NCBI GenBank assembly: GCA_046331665.1
Contig: JAXLQK010000022.1
Coordinates: 41,997 to 105,996 of the forward strand
Direction of reading: 5' to 3'
Length of the DNA stretch: 64,000 bases
From: CAWBAT01 sp046331665
GTDB taxonomy: Bacteria; Acidobacteriota; Terriglobia; Versatilivoradales; Versatilivoraceae
The notes under the pieces are model-generated. The model saw only the letters and a list, made by a program, of their open reading frames with translations. It searched no databases and was not told the DNA's origin. The number at the start of each line of letters is the position of its first letter. Position 1 is the stretch's first letter. The position numbers were made by a program, and so were the translations under genes. Below are positions 1 to 8,751 of the stretch, piece after piece.

Positions 1-45
1 ACATGCTCAAATCACAATCATCATACCGTATCTTCCCAGCCTTGT

Positions 46-63
46 TTGTCAGGTGGCTGACAA
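46..63 (-). promoter_or_regulatory. Crp/CooA-type palindrome, site A
   Basis: TTGTCAGGTGGCTGACAA is a perfect inverted repeat with 7-base arms and 4 central bases, and fits TGTCA-N6-TGACA. On the minus strand a TATGAT hexamer (20-25) lies 20 bases beyond it, the geometry of a class II activator site (centre near -41.5). It therefore probably drives a leftward gene outside the window; the nearest rightward start codon is about 180 bases away. Confidence 0.6.
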
Positions 64-189
64 TTTGCGAAGTGGAATAGCACCTGCCAACTGGATCGCA
101 GCTTGAAGAGGACAAAAGGACCAGCCGGACCGTGTGCGGCGCGCTCAGCGAGTGCGCCTTATCAGAATCCCCCAGTAAAAAGATTTTCC

Positions 190-221
190 TTGACTCTGGA
201 GTCAAGTCCAGGGTGCATCCT
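190..221 (+). promoter_or_regulatory. MerR-type promoter/operator of the mer operon
   Basis: A -35 TTGACT (190-195) is followed by a weak -10 CATCCT (216-221) with a 20-base spacer, longer than the usual 17 and typical of MerR-activated promoters. Inside the spacer is a dyad, CTGGA-N6-TCCAG (196-211), a plausible MerR dimer site. It sits just upstream of merR, so merR and the following mer genes are probably one autoregulated unit. Confidence 0.6.
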
Positions 222-246
222 AGTGATATGTGGGAAGGAGACTCAT

Positions 247-687
247 ATGACGCAAGGAATTCAAATTGGTCAATTGGCTAAGCAAACAGGTCTCAGCATT
301 GACACCATTCGGTTTTATGAGAGGCAGGGGTTACTCAAACAACCCTCACGCAGTAAAGGAGGCTTCAGGCTGTTTAGCGCTGATGATCTCCAGAAACTGA
401 TCTTCATTCGCAGATCACAGCTACTGGGATTCTCTCTTGGCGAAATTCGAGAATTGCTGGTTCTACGCGACGAGAAGACCCAAGCTTGCCAGCACGTACG
501 CGACTTGCTCAATCAGAAGCTGGTAACCGTGCGAGCGAAGATTGAAGAGCTCAGAAAACTCGAAGTAGAACTGCGAAGTGCATTAACAAAGTGTAATCGC
601 GAGATGAAGAAAATGCCTGCGTCTCACGACATAGGCTGTCCTGTCCTGGAAGAGATCGGACGTGCCAATGGAAAAAAGGAGAAGTGA
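247..687 (+). CDS. merR: MerR-family mercury-responsive regulator
   Basis: A 146-residue MerR protein that would bind the overlong spacer upstream and activate the operon when Hg(II) is bound. The N-terminal winged helix-turn-helix (about residues 5-72) contains the family signature TIRFYERQGLL, followed by a dimerisation helix. Three cysteines are present at 81, 116 and 131. The 35-residue spacing of the first two equals that of Tn501 MerR Cys82 and Cys117, but the third is 15 residues further on rather than 9, so the metal loop is longer. The ATG at 247 is preferred over the upstream frame opening because GGAAGGAG precedes it. The stop overlaps the region just before the next gene, indicating coupling. 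A ZntR-like specificity is possible, but the mer context favours mercury. Confidence 0.88.
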   Translation: MTQGIQIGQLAKQTGLSIDTIRFYERQGLLKQPSRSKGGFRLFSADDLQKLIFIRRSQLLGFSLGEIRELLVLRDEKTQACQHVRDLLNQKLVTVRAKIEELRKLEVELRSALTKCNREMKKMPASHDIGCPVLEEIGRANGKKEK

Positions 688-689
688 AA

Positions 690-1679
690 ATGAAAATTGA
701 ACTCTTTTATTTTAACGGATGCCCTAACCACCAGCCCACGGTAGAACGGTTGAAAGAAGTGCTCAAAGAGGAGGGTGTGACAGCCGAAATCAACGCGATC
801 AATGTGTCCGACCCTTCCACTGCCCAGACGCTCAGATTCCTGGGCTCACCGACCCTCAGAATTGATGGACTCGACGTCGAGCTCCCCGCACGGTCCTATG
901 GCAACTATGGAGTGATGTGTCGAACTTACTTGGACAACGGCAAGCGCGAAGGCGCGCCTTCCCGAGATCTCATTCGTGCTGCCATCAGAGAAGCCTTGGC
1001 CAATGGGTCCAGCGCAACCAAGGGTCGCCAGCCGACAACACAGCTAGCGACAAAGAGTCTAGAAAAGCCGAATCGGGCGGGCCTGTTTATGGCGAGTTCA
1101 GTCGTCGCGGCCGTTCTGGCAAGTTTTTGTTGCATCTTGCCTATCTTTTTCGCTCTCACAGGGTTCACGATCATGGGCGCTTCGACGGCCTTTGCGGAGT
1201 GGCGGCCCTACCTGCTGATGTTGACCTTTGGAATGCTCGGGCTTGGTTTTTACTTTGCCTATCGCCCTGCAAAAGGTGAATGCGAGCCAGGAGGTGTCTG
1301 CGAAAGACCGATCCCGAAGCGTTCGGGCCGTCTCATGCTCTGGTTGGCCACGGCCGCTGTCATTGCCTTCGCGGCCTTTCCTTACTTCTCAGGCCCCGTT
1401 TCAGAATTCCTGCTTTCACACAGCAACGCCACGGCTGTTCAAACCATGCTAGGCACGCCGAACCTACAACACAGCAGCATCGTCATTGAGGGTATGGACT
1501 GCGCGGCCTGTGCTATCGCCATCGAGAACAAGTTGAAGGTGGTCCCGGGAGTCCGTGACGCCAAGGTCTCTTTCGAGCATGGCACTGCAGAGGTGGATTA
1601 CGAGACAGGCTCAGTATCGGTCAAACATCTGGAAAAGGCTGTGCAGGATGCGGGATACCGCGTCCTGAGCAAATCTTAA
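690..1679 (+). CDS. Thioredoxin-like / MerT / MerP fusion, mercuric transport
   Basis: Inner-membrane mercuric ion importer of 329 residues built from three parts. Residues 1-95 resemble small thioredoxin-fold proteins (beta strand ELFYFNGCPNH, then a cis-Pro-like GSPTLRIDG). Residues about 130-240 are MerT-like, with three hydrophobic segments, the Cys pair SFCCILP at 147-148 and a second Cys pair (198 and 204) in the cytoplasmic loop. Residues about 262-329 are a MerP-like HMA domain with GMDCAAC. Hg(II) would pass from the HMA domain to the membrane pairs and on to MerA. AAGGAG at 677-682 lies 7 bases before the ATG at 690, which is better placed than the GTG at 684. The fusion of MerT to MerP is known in some lineages; the added N-terminal domain is the odd part. 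Confidence 0.85.
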   Translation: MKIELFYFNGCPNHQPTVERLKEVLKEEGVTAEINAINVSDPSTAQTLRFLGSPTLRIDGLDVELPARSYGNYGVMCRTYLDNGKREGAPSRDLIRAAIREALANGSSATKGRQPTTQLATKSLEKPNRAGLFMASSVVAAVLASFCCILPIFFALTGFTIMGASTAFAEWRPYLLMLTFGMLGLGFYFAYRPAKGECEPGGVCERPIPKRSGRLMLWLATAAVIAFAAFPYFSGPVSEFLLSHSNATAVQTMLGTPNLQHSSIVIEGMDCAACAIAIENKLKVVPGVRDAKVSFEHGTAEVDYETGSVSVKHLEKAVQDAGYRVLSKS

Positions 1680-1694
1680 TAAAGGAGAAAAGCA

Positions 1695-1982
1695 ATGAGA
1701 AAAATCCTGGTTACCCTTGCGAATGTGCTTTTGCTCGGAGGTTTAGCCATGGCCAAAGAAGGTCACGACTGAGATCAAAGTGAAGGGAATGACGTGTGGC
1801 TCTTGCGTGGTAAGCGTAAAGAAGGCGCTGACTCAAACCAAAGGTGTCAAGAGTGCAGACGTGAGCCGTCGAGAAGGCACAGGCGACCGTCGTATACGAC
1901 GACACGCAGGTGAACGAACAGCAGCTGCGTGACGCGATCAATAAGACCGGCTTCAGGGGCGGAGCCGAAAGAGGTCAAGTAG
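1695..1982 (+). pseudogene. merP: merP, periplasmic mercury-binding protein, frameshifted
   Basis: A ribosome site AAAGGAG precedes an ATG that opens a signal-peptide-like start (MRKILVTLANVLLLGG). The frame then closes at TGA near 1770. The neighbouring frame continues with VKGMTCGSCVVSVKKAL, a classical HMA metal motif. After a second shift near 1866 it reads VEKAQATVVYDDTQVNE and the end of an HMA fold, and a third shift at a GGGG run would give a tail ending at TAG 1980-1982. All parts are in order and well conserved, so this is a MerP gene broken by about three single-base indels. The TGA is not a selenocysteine codon, because the conserved continuation lies in a different frame. Confidence 0.75.
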
Positions 1983-2012
1983 AGAATTCGTTGGCCTCTA
2001 AAAGGAGATTTT

Positions 2013-3675
2013 GTGGCGAATGCAAAAGTGTATTTCAAAATGCGAATTGAAGGCATGACCTGTGACGGCTGTGCGCGGCACGTCACCAAAGCTTTGCAGG
2101 GCGTGTCTGGAGTTCAAGAAGCTCAGGTGGGCAGTTGGAAGGCGGGGCACGCGGTGACTGTCGCGGACGAAACCGTAGACGAAGGAAATGGTTCGGGCGG
2201 TGGAGGAAGCCGGCTACCGCGCCATCGTGCTTGAACGCCGACCGATAGAAGGAGGACGCCGGGTTCCCTCGGCGGGTGGAGATTTCGATCTGATGGTTCT
2301 CGGAGGAGGATCGGCTGCCTTTGCTGCGGCAATCAAAGCGGCGGAGCTTGGAGCCAATGTGGCTATCGTGGAAAAGGGAACCATTGGAGGGACCTGCGTC
2401 AACATTGGTTGTGTGCCGTCGAAGACGCTGATCAAGGCAGCGGAGCTCTGTTATCACTCCGCCTATCCGAAATTCGAAGGGCTCACCACCTGCCCCCCGC
2501 CATCCGATTGGCAACACGTCGTCCAGCAAAAGGATGAGCTGGTGGCAGCTCTGCGAGAGGATAAATACATTCATGTGGCTGAACAATACCCGAACATCAC
2601 GATTCTGCGCGGCGAGGGGGTTTTAACTGGTAGCCGCTCCTTGACGGTCGACGGCCGATTCTATCAGCCCGGGAAGATCCTGATTGCGACTGGCTCGTCG
2701 CCCTGGGCACCGCTGATTCCTGGGCTGAAGGAGGCTGATTTTCTGGACAGCACCGACGCCTTGAGTCTGACTGAGCTTCCGGACTCGATGATCATTATAG
2801 GTGGAGGCGCCATCGGCCTCGAGTTTGCCCAGTTGTTTACCCGGTTCGGTGTCCGCGTGATGGTGCTGGAAAGCCGCGCCCACCTGGGAGCTGTCGAGGA
2901 ACCCGAGATTGGCCAAGCCATCACCCAGTATCTGACCGATGAAAAGGTCAGGGTATGCACCAACACAACCATCCTGGGAGTCGAACGTGCCAATGGGCTC
3001 TATCGGGTCCATACGATGACTGACGGGAAGGAAGAGATCTGTAGCGCAAATCAGTTGCTGCTAGCCACAGGCCGCCGTCCGAACACCGCCGGGCTAGGTT
3101 TGGAGGCAGCGGGAGTCAAGACGGGCGCCAAAGGCGAGATCCTGGTCGACCAACATCTCCAAACTGCTAACGCTGACATCTATGCCGCTGGGGATTGTCT
3201 CGGTGAGCCCATGTACGTGTATGTGGCTGCCTATGCGGGTGGACTAGCGGCGGAGAACGCTTTGAATGGCGCTGGCAGGGTTTACGATTTGTTTGCTTTG
3301 CCCCGCGTGACGTTTACCGACCCGCAGATAGCCAGGGTAGGGATCAGTGAAAAGCAAGCCCACGAGGCCGGACACAACGTGAAGACGACTGTGCTGGAAC
3401 TAAAAAACGTTCCCCGCGCTCTGGCCTCCCGCGATTCTCGCGGCCTGATCAAGTTGGTGGCCGAAGAGGAAACTGGACGCCTGCTTGGCGCCCATGTTCT
3501 CGCCGCGGATGCCGGTGAGATCATTCAAGAAGCCACTCTGGCTATTCGCTTTGGCCTCACCATTAAAGATATTGTTGAAACCTTCCACCCATACCTGACC
3601 ATGACTGAAGGAATCAAACTGGCAGCGCTGACCTTCCAAAAGGATGTGGGCAAGCTTTCTTGCTGCGCAGGTTAG
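2013..3675 (+). CDS. merA: Mercuric reductase MerA (one frameshift near 2184)
   Basis: Cytosolic FAD- and NADPH-dependent reductase turning Hg(II) into volatile Hg(0). The start is GTG, 5 bases after AAAGGAG. The first 60 residues are an HMA domain with GMTCDGC. One extra base in gaaggaaatgg (about 2184) moves the rest to another frame: VEEAGYRAIVLERRP and then the pyridine nucleotide-disulfide oxidoreductase body. That body carries the FAD site VLGGGSAAFAAA, the redox pair GGTCVNIGCVPSK and the second Rossmann motif IIGGGAIGLE. The C-terminal Hg-binding Cys pair is in LSCCAG at the very end, as in classical MerA. The shift lies between conserved blocks and looks like an indel error; if real, the catalytic part could still start at the ATG near 2188. 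Confidence 0.9.
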
Positions 3676-3809
3676 GAAAGCAAATTTTACCCGCAGCGTA
3701 TTCATTGGTTACGGGTCAAGCCCAATATAAGAAAATGGGCGTCTCGAGCGAAGATCAGATGAATGCTTTTCGCAATTATCCAGAATATTCTGCGCGATCT
3801 TCAGCAGAC

Positions 3810-5222
3810 TCATCGTCTGACCTCGAACTGAATCTTAACATCTTGTCGGCGATACAGACAGGTTCCACCGACATCTTCACAGACGTAATAGAGCGCATAA
3901 GCCGGGACTGTCACGATTCCTGCCGGGGCCTGTTCGGGACAGCTCAATTCAAATTCAATCTGGCGGGTTTCAAGGCTTACGGTTTCTTTGGGGTTAGGTA
4001 CGGTTAAGTAACGGTCACTGACCTCCCAACCTTGAGGAGGGTCGATCCAAAAAACCAGGTCGTGTGCCTCATTATTCCAGTGAGCTTTGATCAGGCTGTT
4101 TGGACGGAAGACGACGTGAACGCGCGCGGAATTACCCGAAGCCAAAGTGGTTGGAACTCTAATGGATTCAATTTCAATGAATCCTTCCTTGTCCCGTAGA
4201 ATCCGGGCATCTGGATCGGGAGATCGTCTCGTCACCGAGTTTCCTTCGAACCGTTTCAATGGCTGAGCAAATTCGGCGCCTCCGGGCTCCACTGTTAGCT
4301 CAACCGGTATTTGTCCTCGGTCCTGAATCTCCTCACGGGCTGTGACGACCCAATCGTAAAAAGAGTAGGGTTTCTCCAGCCTTGGTCCGTACTGCTGGAG
4401 CCGGCGCCGCCAGATATACTGATTTGGGTTCAGATTCAGGGCCTTTTCCCAATGTTCCACGGCGCTTTCGAAGTCATTTCGGCGCTGTTCCCGGGAGTCG
4501 TATCGCTTCCGGAAGGTCACTCCCAGACGAAAGACGGTAGAGGCGTGCTTTGGCTCTCTCTCCAGCGCACTTTGATAAGCATTAATGGCATCAGCAAGTC
4601 GGGAAGGGCCACCCCAAAGAACCAGCCCGTCCGCATAAGCCCTCCAGCTTTCTGCGCTACCGGTTCGGGTGGCAGCTTGCAATTTTCCAAGATCAGCTTT
4701 TCTGCTCGACGCCTGGGAGAGAACCTGGGCAGGCTTGAGGTAGGTCTGATTCAAAAACGTTTTTTCAATGGTCGTGGGTTCAGGATTGATAGCGCGGATG
4801 ATCCCGTACTCATCAATGGCAAGCGTAATCGGGATCACCTCAACACCCAACAGGTTCAGCGAATCTACCAGAATTGGCCAGTTCATCTGCTTCCACTGCA
4901 TGAACAGGCGTGCCCGATCAGGATGCTGTTCCTCGATGATCCCGATCATCTTCACCCTGCCCTGCTGTTGCAGCCTCTTCGTTGCCTCGTGCCACCCGGG
5001 CACGTGTTTACGACAGCCTGCTCACCAGGAGGCAAAAATCTGCAAGATGAGCTTCTGGCCTCGAAGCTGAGCCAATGACACAGGGCTGCCGTCTTCGAGC
5101 GTCGGCAAGGCCAAATCGGGAAAAGCCTGTCCGACTTCAAATCCAGCAGACTCGGGTTTGGCTGAAGTAGATTGTGCCATAAGCAGAATTGTCAATATTG
5201 AAATGAGTTGGGAACGTCGCAA
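3810..5222 (-). CDS. TlpA-like thiol oxidoreductase, predicted selenoprotein (UxxC), with TPR region
   Basis: Predicted exported thiol-disulfide protein of 470 residues read through an in-frame TGA at 5022-5024. The N-terminus is a short signal peptide (LISILTILLMAQSTSA). Next comes a TlpA/AhpC-type fold (FEVGQAFPDLALPTLEDGS) ending in FASW-U-AGC, exactly where thioredoxin-like proteins have WCxxC. The same frame continues with a typical TlpA second half (IDEYGIIRAINPEP), a TPR-like stretch (about 140-230) and a C-terminal beta domain with VCEDVGGTC, like DsbD N-terminal domains. A SECIS-like hairpin follows the TGA. The start is TTG, with AAGGGA 8 bases upstream. It is last in the minus-strand cluster, 204 bases after the flavoprotein gene, and may have its own promoter. 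The alternative is a nonsense mutation of a Cys codon. Confidence 0.78.
4988..5004 (-). promoter_or_regulatory. Bacterial SECIS-like hairpin downstream of the TGA codon
   Basis: On the mRNA, CGUGCC-CGGGU-GGCACG forms six perfect base pairs with a five-base loop. The loop begins 23 bases after the UGA codon at 5022-5024, and G is its second base. The accepted bacterial SECIS description (short stem, loop of 3-14 bases at 16-37 bases from UGA, a G among the first two loop bases) is met. It lies within the coding sequence, as bacterial SECIS elements do. Confidence 0.65.
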
Positions 5223-5426
5223 CCGAATGTCCCTTTCTCGTCCTAAACCGTTCCGTGAATGGACTGCACTGGTGACTCTATCGAAAATGATGCTGTTCCC
5301 AAATTCGAATTAAGCAACAGTAGCAATTGGCTTAACTGCTCTTTTACCCTACTACCCATCCAATGAACTTGTAGCTCTGGGCGTCTCAACGTCTCCGATC
5401 ACTCAGCATTTTGGATGCTGCCCGGG

Positions 5427-6953
5427 CTAGCGAGTCCAATTGAACCATTGTCTCATTAATTTAGCTACGAAAGGAGTCAAGCGCGTCCGGCTGTACGCAT
5501 CGGCAGCCTTGCGTATAGCCTCAGCTTGGGTTGGATAGGGGTGAACGACGCTCGAGAGACTTCCCAATCCGATGTTACGAACCATTGCCAGGGTAATTTC
5601 ACTGATCATCTCTCCCGCATGACGGGCCACGATCGTGGCGCCCAGGATCTTGTCAGTTCCCTTTCGCACGTGAATCTTCACGAACCCTTCATCTTCGCCG
5701 TCAATGACAGCCCGGTCCACCTCGCTCATAGATACGGAGAACGTGTCAATGGAGATGCCTTTTTTGGCTGCGCTCTTTGCGTGCAGCCCGACGTGCGCGA
5801 TTTCAGGATCGGTGTAAGTACACCAGGGGACTGTCAGTGCACTCACCTTTTTCCTCCCCAGAAAAAGCGCATTTTGAATGACGATTCGGGCAGCGGCGTC
5901 AGCGGCGTGTGTGAATTTCAAAGGGAGACAGATATCACCTGCGGCATAGATTCGTGGGTTGGTCGTCTGTAACCGATCATTGACCCACACACCCTTCTGG
6001 CGATCATACTGCACACCCACTGATTCCAGGTTCAGGTTTTCCACGTTGGGCGCTCGACCAGCTCCCACAAGGATCTCGTCAATTTCCACGATTTCTTCAT
6101 GATTGCCGGATTTCAAGTAGAGTCGCTTGGATCGGCCATTTCGAGTGACCTTTTCGAGTTGGGCGTTCAGGCTAAGACTGACTCCTTCCCTTCGGAGAAC
6201 TCTTTCTACCACTTCAGCTGCATCCTGATCTTCACGAATCAACACTTGGGGAGCCCTTTGAACCAGGGTAACCTGCGAACCCAGGCGACGGAAGGCCTGT
6301 GCCAATTCACAGCCAATAGGTCCCCCCCCGATGACTGCCAACCGGGGCGGGCAAGCAGTCAGCGAGAATACACTTTCATTGGTCAGATAGCCTGCGTCGG
6401 CTAAGCCCTCAATGGATGGAGCTACCGCGCGGGCACCTGTCGCAATGACAGCTTTCTTAAAACGCAAGGTCTTCCCTTCGACCCCAACCGTGCCAAGCCC
6501 GGTGAACTGCGCTTCTCCGAGAAAGACATCCACGCCTGAGCGCTGGAACCGTTGGACGGAATCATGGGAGCTGATACCGGAGCGAAGCCGGCGCATACGC
6601 TCCATAACAACCGCAAAATCGCTCTCGATTCCGTTTGGGGACAATACGCCAAATCGAGAGGAGTCTCGGAGATCAGCAACAGCCCTAGATGACCGAATAA
6701 TAGCCTTGGAAGGCACGCAGCCAACATTAAGGCAATCGCCACCCATGAGGTGACGTTCCACCAAAGCCACTTTGGCCCCCAAGCCAGCCGCTCCAGCGGC
6801 GGTCACCAGGCCCGCCGTGCCAGCTCCAATGACGACAAGGTTATACATGGCGGCAGGCTTCGGATTTTTCCACTCTGTTGGATGCACGTTGGATAACAGA
6901 ACCTGGTTGTACTGGTCATCCGGAAAAACTTTGCCATACCCTTCATTGATCAT
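5427..6953 (-). CDS. FAD-dependent oxidoreductase, mercuric-reductase-like
   Basis: A 508-residue pyridine nucleotide-disulfide oxidoreductase. It shows the FAD motif VVIGAGTAGLVTAAGAAGLG, the redox pair GGDCLNVGCVPSKA, the NAD(P)H Rossmann motif AVIGGGPIGCE, the second FAD signature RIYAAGDIC and a dimerisation domain with HPYPTQAEA. It lacks the HMA domain and the C-terminal Cys pair of true MerA, so it probably reduces another disulfide, diselenide or quinone substrate. The start chosen is the ATG at 6953, after AGAGG; the frame stays open upstream into the TVP38 gene. Proteins of this type are often adjacent or fused to TVP38/TMEM64 proteins, which is exactly the neighbour here, 50 bases upstream. 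The physiological substrate is unknown. Confidence 0.82.
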   Translation of the reverse strand: MINEGYGKVFPDDQYNQVLLSNVHPTEWKNPKPAAMYNLVVIGAGTAGLVTAAGAAGLGAKVALVERHLMGGDCLNVGCVPSKAIIRSSRAVADLRDSSRFGVLSPNGIESDFAVVMERMRRLRSGISSHDSVQRFQRSGVDVFLGEAQFTGLGTVGVEGKTLRFKKAVIATGARAVAPSIEGLADAGYLTNESVFSLTACPPRLAVIGGGPIGCELAQAFRRLGSQVTLVQRAPQVLIREDQDAAEVVERVLRREGVSLSLNAQLEKVTRNGRSKRLYLKSGNHEEIVEIDEILVGAGRAPNVENLNLESVGVQYDRQKGVWVNDRLQTTNPRIYAAGDICLPLKFTHAADAAARIVIQNALFLGRKKVSALTVPWCTYTDPEIAHVGLHAKSAAKKGISIDTFSVSMSEVDRAVIDGEDEGFVKIHVRKGTDKILGATIVARHAGEMISEITLAMVRNIGLGSLSSVVHPYPTQAEAIRKAADAYSRTRLTPFVAKLMRQWFNWTR

Positions 6954-7003
6954 AATTGAGCCTCTGTACATAATCATGACGACCTGAACCCGTGACGACT
7001 TTC

Positions 7004-7633
7004 CTATGCCTTGAGCTGTCTTCTGGCGAATCGGACAATCACCGTCAGCAAAACGCCAAGGATGGCCATACCTGCAAACAATTTCCAGGGTGTGGAAGAC
7101 CTGGAAAGAGTTCGAGTAAAAGCATCTCCCCCCATCACGAATACAGCGGTGCCGGGCAGCATACAAAGCCAGGACCAGAACACATAGGTTTTGAATGGAA
7201 TGCGAGTAAGCCCGAAACCATAATTCAGCAAGTTGAACGGGAACAAAGGAACAAGTCTAGTCAGCGCCACAATTATAGCCCCCCGTTGTTCGGTAAGCTG
7301 GTCGAGCTGCCGAAACCTTTCATTTCTGGAGAGCCAGCGGGAGACCGTCTCACGCGCGAAATAACGGGAGATCAGAAATGCCAGGCTGGCGCCCAAAGTG
7401 GATCCCAAACTGACGATGACGACTCCCAAGAGTGAACCGAAAAGTACACCTGCCGTTACGGTCAGCGCGGATCCTGGGACTGCGGCCACTACCGCCAGAG
7501 CGTAAAGGAAAACAAAAACGACAGGGCCAAAAACCCCAAGCGATTCGATCCAGGAGCGCAAGTCACCCAGCCGCTGGCCTATCCCAGAGGCCCGAGCCAG
7601 AAACACGACGAGTCCCAAAACCGCTAGAAGCAC
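7004..7633 (-). CDS. TVP38/TMEM64 (DedA-superfamily) membrane protein
   Basis: An integral membrane protein of about 210 residues with five to six hydrophobic segments. It carries the family core VPGSALTVTAGVLFG, the glycine-rich stretch GSTLGASLAFLISRYFAR, and RLVPLFPFNLLNYGFGL, all typical of VTT-domain proteins proposed to move lipids or anions. A basic tail (RFARRQLKA) ends it. The listed start is GTG at 7633, but an upstream in-frame stretch encodes a natural lead (SKWWKPVVLLA). The only well-placed ribosome site, GGAGGAA at 7683-7691, points to an ATT codon at 7678. It stands between DUF547 and the flavoprotein and is almost certainly co-transcribed with both. Substrate unknown. Confidence 0.8.
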   Translation of the reverse strand: MLLAVLGLVVFLARASGIGQRLGDLRSWIESLGVFGPVVFVFLYALAVVAAVPGSALTVTAGVLFGSLLGVVIVSLGSTLGASLAFLISRYFARETVSRWLSRNERFRQLDQLTEQRGAIIVALTRLVPLFPFNLLNYGFGLTRIPFKTYVFWSWLCMLPGTAVFVMGGDAFTRTLSRSSTPWKLFAGMAILGVLLTVIVRFARRQLKA

Positions 7634-7727
7634 TACCGGCTTCCACCACTTTGATATGGCTGTTGAAGTTGCTGGAATCTGAGTTTCCTCCGAGTTTCGG
7701 GCTATTCTTTTGGTTTCAGTAAGCTGA

Positions 7728-8597
7728 TTATGAGATCCGCTCCACCGGCGGCTGTTCGTTTAAGGACCAGTCGTATCCCAGGTATTGGATCTGATATTTG
7801 GCCTTGGTTAAGTACTCCCGACCAGCCTCGTCAAGAGATCGGCTGACAAAGTTCAATACTGCTCTTTCAGTGCGACTGTGGTCGAGGAATCTCTCTTCAG
7901 TTCCGTAGCTCTTGACGAAATCCTCCCCATACCAGTCAAAAATAGGAGATAGCAAAACCTGGCCTTGGCTACGATCGATCTGAAACTTCTGGGGGTCCGC
8001 TAGAAACCGATGGGCTTGGTCGTTCAGTTGTTCATCAAGCCTATCTCCTGTGAAAGGCTCATTCCGAAGAGGCGGGCACCCCATGGAAGCACAGACGAGG
8101 GCAACATGAATACGAGGTTCGCTGAATTTCGCCCGAAGGATTTCGTGCTCAATCTCGTTGAGCGTTACTGGCTTGCCCATCACCGGAAACTGCAGCTTGT
8201 CCCAGACTCCTGCAATTTGCCGGATGCTGTTTTTCGGAAAAAGGACAGATCCAAACAACGACGTGCTGATCGGATAGTGATCAATAATCGCCTTCAGGGT
8301 TGCAGCATTGTACGCATTAATCCAAAAGGCGATTTTTTCTTTCTCATTCCAAGTTTCATAGACCTTCGGGTCGACCCAGTCTAATTGGCGAACAAAAGCC
8401 GCTAACTTCTCTGGGCGGTTTTTTATTAAGTAGTACGGGACCCTCCCACGATTATCTACATAGGTACTGAGGAGTTCTGCATAGTCCCCGTAAGAGAAAG
8501 GAGTGGCGCTCTTCTCTTTCGTTTTCATGTCACTGGGGGGTGATTTGGGCTTGGTCTTTAGCAAAAACACGCCGGCCATCCCAACCAGAATGACCAA
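7728..8597 (-). CDS. DUF547 domain protein, membrane-anchored
   Basis: About 290 residues: an N-terminal membrane anchor (GLVILVGMAGVFLL) and then a DUF547 domain, recognised by EKIAFWINAYNAATLKAI, NEIEHEILR, and the Cys-containing block VCASMGCPPLR near the middle, followed by FDWYGEDF. The domain is presumably periplasmic; its activity is not established. The TTG at 8597 has no clear ribosome site. In frame upstream, AGGAGA (8638-8643) points to an ATT at 8633 and would lengthen the membrane segment to a full span, so the real start may be there. The two cysteines could be redox active beside the flavoprotein and the UxxC protein of the same cluster. Confidence 0.8.
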   Translation of the reverse strand: MVILVGMAGVFLLKTKPKSPPSDMKTKEKSATPFSYGDYAELLSTYVDNRGRVPYYLIKNRPEKLAAFVRQLDWVDPKVYETWNEKEKIAFWINAYNAATLKAIIDHYPISTSLFGSVLFPKNSIRQIAGVWDKLQFPVMGKPVTLNEIEHEILRAKFSEPRIHVALVCASMGCPPLRNEPFTGDRLDEQLNDQAHRFLADPQKFQIDRSQGQVLLSPIFDWYGEDFVKSYGTEERFLDHSRTERAVLNFVSRSLDEAGREYLTKAKYQIQYLGYDWSLNEQPPVERIS

Positions 8598-8619
8598 TCC
8601 AGAAATGATTCCGATGTTC

Positions 8620-8748
8620 CTAATGCTTAAAATGATTTCTCCTGTTCACCAGTCCAAAATCGGCGAGAAAGAATCCAGGACATGAGATGAGAAGGGTAGC
8701 TAGCAGCAACTCCGCAGAGATTCTTTTTGGAAAACCTCTTTCTTTCAT
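8620..8748 (-). CDS. Possible 42-residue small protein between GT2 and DUF547
   Basis: An ATG four bases past the glycosyltransferase stop opens a 42-codon frame with a basic start, a hydrophobic stretch (ELLLATLLISCPGFFLA) and a short polar tail. Its stop overlaps the putative DUF547 start region. There is no strong ribosome site of its own, so it would rely on coupling. It may be a real small membrane peptide or merely the spacer between genes; no family is recognised. Confidence 0.3.
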   Translation of the reverse strand: MKERGFPKRISAELLLATLLISCPGFFLADFGLVNRRNHFKH

Positions 8749-8751
8749 ACT

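Noticed and set aside
1768..1770. TGA early in merP as a Sec codon
   Set aside because: The conserved GMTCGSC continuation lies in a different frame, so this is a frameshift.
3720..3740. GCCCA...TGGGC hairpin after merA as a terminator
   Set aside because: Only five pairs, an 11-base loop and no T run.
5128..5150. GACTTCAAATCC resembling the anticodon arm of tRNA-Sec
   Set aside because: It lies inside the coding sequence of the TlpA-like gene and no acceptor stem or long variable arm surrounds it.
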